NCBI GenBank assembly: GCA_023389545.1
Contig: JAEWEI010000051.1
Location: forward strand, 1 to 5,268
DNA: 5,268 nt
Direction: 5' to 3'
DNA from: Actinomycetes bacterium
Lineage (GTDB): Bacteria; Actinomycetota; Actinomycetes; Actinomycetales; Cellulomonadaceae
Under the pieces are notes generated by a model. The model had not been told where the DNA came from. It was given only the letters and a program-made list of their open reading frames with translations, and did not search any database. The first letter of the stretch is position 1; each line of letters opens with the position of its first letter. The translations under genes and the position numbers were made by a program. This document shows positions 1-5,268 of the stretch, one piece after another.

Positions 1-41
1 GCGCCGAGCTTGATCGCGGCGACGAAGGGGGCGCCGACACC

Positions 42-62
42 CTAGGCCGTGTTGCTCAAGCC
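42..62. repeat. Candidate IS5-like end next to a CTAG target
   Basis: CTAG lies at 42-45 and is followed by GCCGTGTTGCTCAAGCC. Read from 45, the sequence GGC..TGTTG...AA resembles, from memory, the ends of IS903-type members of the IS5 family (about 11 of 18 positions). IS5-family elements often insert at CTAG/YTAR or TA sites. I found no inverted partner at the other side of the transposase relic, so this would be a solo end. It is a resemblance only. The first 41 bases hold no gene I can support. Confidence 0.22.
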
Positions 63-78
63 CGTGTACCGGTCTGGG

Positions 79-591
79 TTATGCCGGCTCTGACGATGTG
101 ATCCAGTACCGGCGCGTGGGGTTTCCGTCAGCTGCGACGTGAGTGTCTTCGAGAACGCCCCCGCACCGCTCGATGACAGCAGCGGACGCGATGTTGGTGT
201 CGTGGCAGGTGACGAGTACGCGCGTCGTGCCTTGGACCGCGAGCTGCGCGACAGACCGCCGGAGCATCTCGGTTGCGTAGCCACGTCGTCGGTGTTCGCG
301 AGCCACTGAGTAGCCGACGTGACCGCCTTCGTTGAGCAAGTGCTCATTGAGTGCGTGGCGGATCGAGGCGGCGCCGACCACTTGTCCATCAACGTCTGCG
401 ACGAGCCAGGTGTTGGGCACGCGCCCGGGTGCGATGTTGATCCGGTCATGCGCTTCGTGGATAGACCGGCAGATCTCACCCCAACTGCCTGTCGTTGGAA
501 GAAATGTGAAGCCCTCATCGGCGAGTTGGGCGTGGATGCGCCGGCAGTCGGCCTCATCGCTGGGTTGAGGGAAGCGAAGGATCAGTGCCAC
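79..591 (-). CDS. GNAT-family N-acetyltransferase
   Basis: This encodes a 170-residue protein with the GCN5-related N-acetyltransferase fold, predicted to move an acetyl group from acetyl-CoA to an amine; the substrate is unknown. The acetyl-CoA pyrophosphate-binding motif is clear: strand HVGYSV (91-96), then RRRGYA (101-106), matching R/Q-x-x-G-x-A. A second typical block follows at 131-145 (DTN, then AAVIERCGG), and the protein ends with the family-like RRYWI (160-164). The full domain is present. Start is GTG at 591, just before LILR, where relatives usually begin. No Shine-Dalgarno is visible: the preceding bases are a C-rich run. It lies 9 bases downstream of the restored stop of a decayed transposase on the same strand. 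Sampled lines are about 60% GC, well below the SDR and rny genes, suggesting transfer. The family call is firm; the substrate is not inferable. Confidence 0.92.
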   Translation of the reverse strand: MALILRFPQPSDEADCRRIHAQLADEGFTFLPTTGSWGEICRSIHEAHDRINIAPGRVPNTWLVADVDGQVVGAASIRHALNEHLLNEGGHVGYSVAREHRRRGYATEMLRRSVAQLAVQGTTRVLVTCHDTNIASAAVIERCGGVLEDTHVAADGNPTRRYWITSSEPA

Positions 592-600
592 GGGGGAAGG

Positions 601-1320
601 CTATCCGTGTGGGCCAACCAGTTTCGCGGTGCTGACGCAGTTGGTGGTGAGCCAGAGGAGGGTAGCGGCGAGAAGAGTTCAGCGTGATGGTCGCGTGCGG
701 TCTTGTCTGACCGCATCGCGATCCCGCGCCACTGTTTCAACTTGTTGAAGCAGCGCTCGACGACGTTGCGGCAGCGATAGCGATAGCGATGCGGTTCACC
801 GAAGTCGATCGGCCGCCCGGGGTGTTTGCGGCGGTGGCCGATCTGGTCGTCACGTTCCGGGATCGTCGCGGCGATGCCGCGCCGACGCAGCCACGCCCGG
901 TTCACCTTCGCCGGGTACCCCTTGGCCGCAAGCACTCGATCCGGGCGCTGGCGTCGCCGGCCAGGCGTGCCAGCCACGCGAATCTCGTCGAGCGTGTCGG
1001 GCAGCATCGTCGTGTCCGCCAACTGCCCGCCGGTCAGGACGAACGCGAGGGCCCGGCCCTTGCCGTCCGCGACCAGGTGCGTCTTGGTCGTTAGCCCGCT
1101 ACGAGACCGGCCGATCGCTTGATCAGCGGGTTCATCTCCGAGCTTCTTGTAGTTCGACCGCGCCCCCCGTGTCCATGGACAGGGTCGAACCGTGCTGGTG
1201 GACGCGCACGATCGTGGAGTCGATCGACGCAACCCAGTCGACCTCGCCTACCTGGTGGGTTATCGCCTGGACCTGCTCGAGCACGCGCGCCCAGGCCCCG
1301 GCATTGGACCACCGGTCGAA
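601..1320 (-). pseudogene. Decayed IS5-family DDE transposase
   Basis: Similarity to IS5-family (IS427-like) transposases runs through three reading segments on the minus strand. Segment one (1320 to about 1165) reads FDRWSNAGAW, then DWVASIDSTIVRVHQH with the first catalytic Asp at codon 1221-1219. Segment two (about 1165 to 680) reads NYKKLGDEPADQAIGRSRSG, LAFVLTGGQ, AAKGYPAKVNR and RNVVERCFNKLKQWRGIA with the catalytic Glu at 758-756. Segment three (about 675 to 601) reads AATLLWLTT and stops at 601. Lesions: about 70-80 N-terminal residues are missing upstream of 1320; a +1 shift lies at a six-G run; the second catalytic Asp of the usual DKGY motif is Ala (codon 926-924, GCC); and a -1 shift lies near 670-680. 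Unshifted, the middle frame runs on to a stop at 582, overlapping the acetyltransferase start. No paired terminal repeats were found. Activity is very unlikely. Confidence 0.88.
1163..1168 (-). other. Six-G run at the transposase frame switch
   Basis: On the coding (minus) strand the transposase reads ACACGGGGGGCGCGG here. With six G the upstream frame continues as TGGAVELQEARR and stops at 1132. With five G it reads DTGARSNYKKLGDEP, joining both conserved halves. IS427-type elements often split their transposase into two overlapping frames with programmed frameshifting, so this may be a slippage site, a mutation, or a homopolymer base-calling error. The shift needed is +1 (or -2), not the usual -1. 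Confidence 0.6.
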
Positions 1321-1362
1321 GTTCCCGCAACGCGTGCTGCCTCCGATTTCGATGGACGGAGG

Positions 1363-1605
1363 ATGATGCCTGACCTGCGGATCGTCGTGGGACGCCTTCT
1401 GGCTTTCGGCGCCACTTTCGCGCTTGGAGGCTGGCACTTGGTCATTCGCCAAGCGTCGACCGATCCCACGTTCTTCCGCCGAGATCCCACCATTCTCGAG
1501 CACTTCCTCATGACCAGCGCGGGAATCTCCCTGTTCGCCCTCGCGCTCCATTCCACGATGGAATGGCTCCGTTCGAGGGCTCGGCCCTCGTTGAAGTGTG
1601 ACTGA
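1363..1605 (+). CDS. Possible small two-helix membrane protein, unrecognised
   Basis: This plus-strand open frame lies in the 316 bases between the transposase relic and the SDR gene. From the first ATG it encodes 80 residues. Two hydrophobic stretches are visible, about 5-28 (IVVGRLLAFGATFALGGW) and 49-68 (FLMTSAGISLFALAL). By hand count, G+C is about 59%, 50% and 76% at codon positions 1, 2 and 3, the ordering expected of coding DNA at high GC. A GGAGG sits at 1358-1362, but it abuts the first ATG and is only 3 bases from the second (1366), too close for a normal ribosome binding site. It could instead be the 3' remnant of a larger gene cut by the transposon, since the frame stays open back into the relic. 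I do not recognise the family. It is the only candidate gene in this stretch and may be spurious. Confidence 0.35.
   Translation: MMPDLRIVVGRLLAFGATFALGGWHLVIRQASTDPTFFRRDPTILEHFLMTSAGISLFALALHSTMEWLRSRARPSLKCD
1574..1590. repeat. Short perfect hairpin downstream of the SDR gene
   Basis: CGAGGGC and GCCCTCG form a perfect 7-bp inverted repeat around a 3-base loop. It begins 47 bases after the SDR stop codon on the minus strand and overlaps the end of the candidate plus-strand small ORF. No T-run follows on either strand, so it is not a canonical intrinsic terminator. Actinobacterial terminators often lack a T-tract, so an end-of-operon role remains possible. Confidence 0.3.
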
Positions 1606-1636
1606 GTTCGCGAGATGGCGCGGGGCTGCTCCCGGG

Positions 1637-2413
1637 TCAGCGCCCGAAGCCGCCCTCGGAGTCGAGCGTCTGCCCGCAGATCCACTGCCCGTCGTCGGAG
1701 AGCAGCCACGTGACGAGGCGTGCGGCGTCGTCGGCCGTCCCCCACCGCCCCTGGGGCATCCGCTCACGCACCCACTGCTCCTGTGCCTCGTCGGCCCAGC
1801 CGGTGTCGGTGGGCCCCGGGTTGACGCAGTTGACGGTGATGCCGCGTGGCGCCAGGTGGACGGCCAGGCTGGCCGTCATCTGCTGGACGGCGCCCTTGGA
1901 GATGACGTACGGGAGCTCGCCGGGCATGCCGCCGTGATGCTGCCCTGAGGTGAACAGCACTGCCCGCCCGCCGGGCCTGCCGTCGTGCTGTGCGGCGAAC
2001 TCCTTGACGAGCAGCGCCGTCGCGCGGGCGTTGACGGCGAAGCACAGGTCGAGCTCGGCAGCGTCGATCGTCTCGAGCGTCCCACCGCCGTCGCGCGCGT
2101 GGTTGGCCACCACGCCATCCACGTGGGCGTGCTCGCGCACCGCTTGCGCCATCACCTGGGCGGGCGCCGACGGATCGGCGAAGTCCGCCGAGACACGCGT
2201 GACTCTCGCGCCGAGGCGTTCGCACTCGGCGGCGACGACAGCGGCGCCGTCGGGGTCCGCGAGCCCCGGGCGTTCCACGTCATGGGGCGACCACGAGTGG
2301 AGCACCAGGTCCGCGCCGGCTCCTGCGAGCTGGCGGGCGATGGCGGCGCCGATGCCCTGGCGGCGGGACACGCCCGTCACGAGGAACACGCGCCCGCGGA
2401 AGTCGTAAGTCAC
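1637..2413 (-). CDS. SDR-family NAD(P)-dependent oxidoreductase
   Basis: A classical short-chain dehydrogenase/reductase of about 258 residues, expected to be a soluble Rossmann-fold enzyme oxidising an alcohol or reducing a carbonyl with NAD(P)(H). In this numbering the cofactor loop TGVSRRQGIG is at 13-22, the Asn of FAVNA at 128, the catalytic Ser at 156 (FTSG), and Tyr169 with Lys173 form YVISK. PGPTDTGW follows at 199-206. The usual NNAG is altered to ANHARDG near 103-109. The arginines in the glycine loop favour NADP(H), an inference. The substrate is unknown; FabG-like names would over-claim. The start is uncertain. GTG at 2413 gives a family-like beginning (VTYDFRGRVFLVTG). GTG at 2461 or 2485, or a TTG at 2521 overlapping the rny stop by 4 bases, would add up to 36 Asp/Pro-rich residues. 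None has a convincing Shine-Dalgarno. It is co-directional with rny and may be cotranscribed. Confidence 0.92.
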   Translation of the reverse strand: MTYDFRGRVFLVTGVSRRQGIGAAIARQLAGAGADLVLHSWSPHDVERPGLADPDGAAVVAAECERLGARVTRVSADFADPSAPAQVMAQAVREHAHVDGVVANHARDGGGTLETIDAAELDLCFAVNARATALLVKEFAAQHDGRPGGRAVLFTSGQHHGGMPGELPYVISKGAVQQMTASLAVHLAPRGITVNCVNPGPTDTGWADEAQEQWVRERMPQGRWGTADDAARLVTWLLSDDGQWICGQTLDSEGGFGR

Positions 2414-2517
2414 GGCGCCGGGCGTAGGCGTCGGCGAGTCGGGCGTCAGGGCATCGTCCACGGAGGGATCGTCACCGACCAGCACCCCAGAGCGCCATCT
2501 GTTTGCAGGCGCGTCAC

Positions 2518-3984
2518 TCAACCAGCGGTGGCGCTGGCCCGGATCTCGCGGACGACTGTCACCTTGATCTCGCCGGGATAGGCCAGGTCCGCCTCGATGT
2601 GCTTGGCGATGGCGACGGCGAGTTGCGGCAGGGCGTAGTCGTCGACCTCGGAGGGCTCGACGACAACCCGCACCTCGCGGCCCGCGGACATGGCGAGCGC
2701 GCGCCGGACGCCGGCGTGTGCGGTGACGAGCTGCTCGAGTTTGTCCATGCGCTCGACGTACTGGTCGAGCTCCTCGCGCCGAGCGCCTGGGCGCGCTGCG
2801 GAGGCCGCGTCCGCCGCCTGCACCAGCACACCCTCGACGGTCTCGACGGGGACCTCGTCGTGGTGGGCCGCGATGGCGTTGACCACTGCTGGCGACTCGC
2901 CGTGCCAGCGGGCGAGCTCGGCGCCGAGCGCGGCGTGGGCCCCGGACTGCTCGGCGGTGAGCGCCTTGCCGATGTCGTGCAGGAATGCGGCGCGCCGCGC
3001 GGTGACGACGTCGGCGCCCACCTCCGCGGCGATGGCGGCGGCGATCAGCGCGCTCTCGACGAGGTGCTCGAGCACATTCTGACCGTATGAGGTCCGCAAG
3101 CGGAGCCGGCCCATGGTGCTCACGAGCTCGGTGGGCAACCCTGTCACTCCCGCGCGCTCGGCGGCGTCGTGTCCTGCGGCGAGGGTCCGCTCGTCGGCAG
3201 ACGCGACGGCCTCGGCATAAGCGGCCTCGATGCGCTGTGGGTGGATACGCCCGTCGGCCATGAGCGACTCGAGCGCGACTTGTGCGATCTCCCGGCGCTC
3301 GGCGTCGAAGCAGGAGAGGACCACCGAGTCGGGAGTGTCGTCGATCAGCACGTTGACGCCGGTGAGCGCCTCGAAGGTGCGGATGTTGCGCCCTTCCTTG
3401 CCGATGATGCGCCCCTTCATCTCCTCCGACGGGAGCCGCAGCACGGTGATCGAGGACTGGGCGCTGGTGGCCACCGCGGCACGCTGCACGGCGGTGGCGA
3501 CGATGCGCTTCGCCTTGGCCTCGGCTGTGCGCCGCGCGGCGGCCTCGGCGCGTCGCACCTGCGCCGCAGCCTCGTGGGTGGCCGCGTCCACGGTGCGGCG
3601 CACGAGCTCGGCGCGCGCCTCGTCAGTGGTGAGCCCAGCGGACGCCTCGAGCAGGTCCCGTGCCTGCTGCTCCGCCTCCACCCGGGCGTGCTCGGCGCGC
3701 TCCTGCAGTGCTGCGATCTCGGACGCGCGCGCCTGCAGCTCGCGCTCGGCCTCCTTGAGGGCGCGCCGCTCGGCGGCGAGCTCGTCCTCCCGCTCGCTCA
3801 GGCGCGCGGTCCGGCGCTCGGCGTCGGCCAGCAGGGCGCGTGCCTCGTTCTTGATCTCGGCGACGTCGATCGCGGCCTGCTCACGCTGTGCCGCCGCCTC
3901 GCGACGCGCGATCAGCACGAGCATGAGCGCGACGAGGCACACGATGAGCAATGCGACGACGATCCCGATCTCACCGAACGGCAC
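2518..3984 (-). CDS. rny: Ribonuclease Y, membrane-anchored endoribonuclease
   Basis: RNase Y starts mRNA decay by cutting single-stranded RNA at the membrane. With the GTG start at 3984 the protein has 488 residues, near the family's usual 500-520. Order: one N-terminal membrane helix (about 6-26), a long charged Ala/Glu/Arg-rich coiled coil (about 30-175), a KH RNA-binding domain with GRIIGKEGRNIR (191-202), then the HD phosphohydrolase domain. Metal-binding residues visible are His307 (NVLEH), His336-Asp337 (FLHDIGK), His374-His375 (AAHHDEV) and Asp392 (QAADAASAARPG). The C-terminal YPGEIKVTVVRE is typical. I prefer GTG 3984 because GGAGG lies 5 bases upstream; the ATG at 4020 would add 12 residues but has no Shine-Dalgarno. 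It follows recX after a 145-base spacer. All hallmark residues are intact, and GC reaches about 82% in the sampled lines. Confidence 0.96.
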   Translation of the reverse strand: MPFGEIGIVVALLIVCLVALMLVLIARREAAAQREQAAIDVAEIKNEARALLADAERRTARLSEREDELAAERRALKEAERELQARASEIAALQERAEHARVEAEQQARDLLEASAGLTTDEARAELVRRTVDAATHEAAAQVRRAEAAARRTAEAKAKRIVATAVQRAAVATSAQSSITVLRLPSEEMKGRIIGKEGRNIRTFEALTGVNVLIDDTPDSVVLSCFDAERREIAQVALESLMADGRIHPQRIEAAYAEAVASADERTLAAGHDAAERAGVTGLPTELVSTMGRLRLRTSYGQNVLEHLVESALIAAAIAAEVGADVVTARRAAFLHDIGKALTAEQSGAHAALGAELARWHGESPAVVNAIAAHHDEVPVETVEGVLVQAADAASAARPGARREELDQYVERMDKLEQLVTAHAGVRRALAMSAGREVRVVVEPSEVDDYALPQLAVAIAKHIEADLAYPGEIKVTVVREIRASATAG

Positions 3985-3989
3985 GGGCA

Positions 3990-3994
3990 CCTCC
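3990..3994 (-). promoter_or_regulatory. Ribosome binding site deciding the rny start
   Basis: On the minus strand the bases read CTGGAGGTGCCCGTG: GGAGG, five bases, then GTG at 3984. This is a near-ideal Shine-Dalgarno. The sequence before the alternative ATG at 4020 (CAACCACCGTGG) has none, so the shorter protein is preferred. Confidence 0.7.
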
Positions 3995-4129
3995 AGGACT
4001 GTGTGGCCGGGTCTCGGCATCCACGGTGGTTGTCGACCAGTCAGCAGCCATTGTCCCCCACGGGACGAGGCGCCTGGTCAGTCGCCTACTCCTCGAAATC
4101 CGTCGCCAGGACACTGCGGGCCCCGCCGG

Positions 4130-4702
4130 TCAGTCGGCGGGCAGGTCGTCCTCGACCTCGGCTCCCTCGGCAGCGAGCTCCTCGCGGACGAGCCTGCTGA
4201 CCAAGCCGGGCGCATATCCCTTGCGCCCGAGTGCGGCGAAGGTCCGGCGAGCTCGCACCTGCGGATCGAGCCCACGTGTCGACGCAAGACGCCGCCGCAC
4301 GAGTGCGCGCGCAGCCTGGGCCTCCTGCTCGTCATCCACCTCGTCGAGCGCTGATGCCGCGACCTCGTCGTCGATACCGCGGCGTCGGAGCTCGACGCCG
4401 ATGGCACGCCGCGACAGCCCGCGCTCGGCATGACGGGTCCGCACGAGCATGCGCGCGTACTCCTCGTCGTCGATGAGCCCGACCTCGGTGAACCTGTCGA
4501 GCACCGCCTCGGCGACCTCGGCAGGCACGTCCTTGGCGGCCATCGCCTCGGCGAGCTGCGCCCTGCTGCGCGCCGAGTGGGTGAGCAGTCGCAGTGCGAT
4601 CGCTCGCGCGACCTGCTCCTGATCGGGCTCGGGGTCCTCAGCGGCCGAGCCCGAGGCGGGAGGCTCCTGGCCTCCCGCCCCTGGGCGTCGTCGTCCCGTC
4701 AC
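4130..4702 (-). CDS. recX: Regulatory protein RecX
   Basis: RecX binds RecA filaments and inhibits or remodels them, limiting recombination and SOS coprotease activity in the cytoplasm. The 190-residue product has a poorly conserved Pro/Glu-rich N-terminus (about 1-30), then the helical repeat core: ARAIALRLLTHSARSRAQLAE from 32, LDRFTEVGLIDDEEYARMLVRTR (68-90), RGLSRRAIGVELRRRGID (94-111), and a last repeat with RRTFAALGRKGYAPGLVSRLV (152-172). The LIDDEEYA and ELRRRGI patterns are characteristic. Start is GTG at 4702, 8 bases after the recA stop; no other in-frame ATG/GTG/TTG lies between that stop and the core that would fit better. The recA-recX pair is almost certainly one transcript. 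A 10-bp hairpin sits within codons 8-16. The acidic C-terminus (EVEDDLPAD) is unremarkable. Confidence 0.96.
   Translation of the reverse strand: MTGRRRPGAGGQEPPASGSAAEDPEPDQEQVARAIALRLLTHSARSRAQLAEAMAAKDVPAEVAEAVLDRFTEVGLIDDEEYARMLVRTRHAERGLSRRAIGVELRRRGIDDEVAASALDEVDDEQEAQAARALVRRRLASTRGLDPQVRARRTFAALGRKGYAPGLVSRLVREELAAEGAEVEDDLPAD
4655..4679 (-). repeat. Perfect 10-bp GC-rich hairpin at the 5' end of recX
   Basis: The arms 4655-4664 (GGCGGGAGGC) and 4670-4679 (GCCTCCCGCC) are exact reverse complements around a 5-base loop. All but two stem pairs are G-C. In the recX message the hairpin begins about 23 bases after the GTG start, inside the variable N-terminal codons. No T-run follows, so it is not a canonical terminator. 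In E. coli a hairpin between recA and recX lowers recX read-through; a similar damping role here is an inference. Confidence 0.6.
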
Positions 4703-4708
4703 GTCCGG

Positions 4709-4712
4709 CCTC
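4709..4712 (-). promoter_or_regulatory. recX ribosome binding site overlapping the recA stop
   Basis: The recA stop TGA runs straight into GG, giving GAGG followed by CCGGAC and the GTG start of recX. The 6-base spacing is suitable. The overlap with the stop codon suggests that recX translation is coupled to recA translation. Confidence 0.6.
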
Positions 4713-5268
4713 AGAAGCCGGGGTCGCCGCCGGGCTCAGCGGGCGCGTCGACCTGGGCGCCGATCCCCAGCTTCTCCTTGATCTTCTTCTCGATCTCCAC
4801 GGCGAGGTCCGGGTTGTCTCGCAGGAATCCGCGCGCGTTCTCCTTGCCCTGGCCGAGCTGGTCGCCCTCGTAGGTGAACCAGGAGCCCGACTTGCGCACG
4901 ATGCCGTGCTCGACGCCCATGTCGATCAGGCTGCCCTCACGGGAGATGCCGACGCCGTACATGATGTCGAACTCGGCCTGCTTGAACGGCGGCGCCATCT
5001 TGTTCTTGACGATCTTGACGCGCGTGCGGTTGCCGACCGGCTCCGAGCCCTCCTTGAGCGTCTCGATGCGGCGGATGTCCATGCGCACCGAGGCGTAGAA
5101 CTTCAGCGCCTTGCCACCCGTGGTGGTCTCGGGAGAGCCGAAGAAGACGCCGATCTTCTCGCGGAGCTGGTTGATGAAGATCGCCGTGGTGCCGGAGGCG
5201 TTGAGCGCGCCGGTGATCTTGCGCAGCGCCTGGGACATGAGCCGGGCCTGGAGGCCGACGTGGCTGTC
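4711..5268 (-). CDS. recA: Recombinase RecA, C-terminal part (cut by window edge)
   Basis: RecA is the ATP-dependent strand-exchange protein that also triggers SOS repressor cleavage. The 185 residues present begin inside DNA-binding loop L1 (DSHVG, residues 1-5). They include [11 protein letters not shown] (34-44), loop L2 with [15 protein letters not shown] (43-57), the [10 protein letters not shown] strand region (60-69), [18 protein letters not shown] (85-102), and the C-terminal domain with [18 protein letters not shown] (116-133) and GKENARGFL. The Walker A and B half lies beyond the window. The end is Gly/Pro-rich with few acidic residues, so the acidic tail that moderates E. coli RecA is weak here. 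There is no sign of an intein or frameshift in the part seen. The promoter and any SOS box lie outside the window. Identification is certain from continuous identity. Confidence 0.99.
   Translation of the reverse strand, partial: DSHVGLQARLMSQALRKITGALNASGTTAIFINQLREKIGVFFGSPETTTGGKALKFYASVRMDIRRIETLKEGSEPVGNRTRVKIVKNKMAPPFKQAEFDIMYGVGISREGSLIDMGVEHGIVRKSGSWFTYEGDQLGQGKENARGFLRDNPDLAVEIEKKIKEKLGIGAQVDAPAEPGGDPGF

Noticed and set aside
2..40. GTG at 40 on the minus strand as the start of a gene such as miaB
   Set aside because: Only 13 codons are in the window, no clear Shine-Dalgarno, and no recognisable motif; alternative readings on both strands are equally plausible.
582..600. Extension of the transposase to the stop at 582, overlapping the acetyltransferase start
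   Set aside because: The family C-terminus (AATLLWLTT) is in another frame ending at 601; the residues up to 582 are out-of-frame read-through.
1985..3090. Plus-strand open frames opposite the SDR gene and the rny 3' half
   Set aside because: Low-complexity antisense products without domains; the minus-strand genes carry full catalytic motifs.
4051..4068. Hairpin GTCCC/GGGAC between recX and rny as a terminator
   Set aside because: Only five contiguous pairs on the transcribed strand and no T-run; too weak to call.
3169..4354. Two long plus-strand open frames opposite rny and recX (343 and 374 codons)
   Set aside because: They are Arg/Ser/Ala- or Gly/Leu-rich antisense frames of very high-GC coding DNA, show no family motif, and face two certain genes.
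1..5268. CRISPR array, tRNA, rRNA, or toxin-antitoxin or defence system
   Set aside because: No spaced direct repeats, no cloverleaf or rRNA-like segment, and no gene pair with defence motifs were seen.

Overview
The window looks like part of a high-GC actinobacterial chromosome. All securely identified genes lie on the minus strand, so transcription runs from high to low coordinates. The right two thirds (about 1637-5268) carries recA (3' part only), recX, rny (RNase Y) and a short-chain dehydrogenase/reductase (SDR). Here the 60-base lines I counted run from 63% GC (recA) to about 75% (SDR) and 82% (rny). The recA-recX-rny order and the protein sequences suggest an actinobacterium, perhaps of the Cellulomonas/Micrococcales type, but I cannot fix the genus from the sequence.

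Right block. recA ends at 4711 and recX starts 8 bases further on with GTG; its Shine-Dalgarno GAGG overlaps the recA stop codon. A perfect 10-bp GC-rich inverted repeat (4655-4679) lies in the first codons of recX and could damp recX expression relative to recA. After a spacer of about 110-145 bases comes rny. Its best-supported start is a GTG at 3984 with a strong GGAGG, not the ATG 36 bases upstream. The SDR gene follows rny directly, with an uncertain start. RecA and RecX act together in recombination and SOS control; RNase Y is a membrane-anchored mRNA decay endonuclease; the SDR has no evident link to either.

Left block (1 to about 1636). GC drops to about 60% and the content looks acquired. 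It holds an IS5-family transposase relic on the minus strand with four separate lesions: a missing N-terminal third, a +1 frameshift at a six-G run, loss of the second catalytic Asp (Ala in its place), and a second compensating frameshift near the C-terminus. Nine bases beyond the relic's restored stop is an intact GNAT acetyltransferase gene without a visible ribosome binding site. An IS5-like end preceded by CTAG lies downstream of it. About 300 bases between the transposase relic and the SDR gene hold no recognised gene, but do contain an unrecognised plus-strand open frame with coding-like codon bias and two hydrophobic segments.

I found no CRISPR array, tRNA, rRNA or convincing new defence system. 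The observations most worth following are the recX hairpin, the layered decay of the transposase, the possible passenger status of the acetyltransferase, and the small plus-strand ORF.
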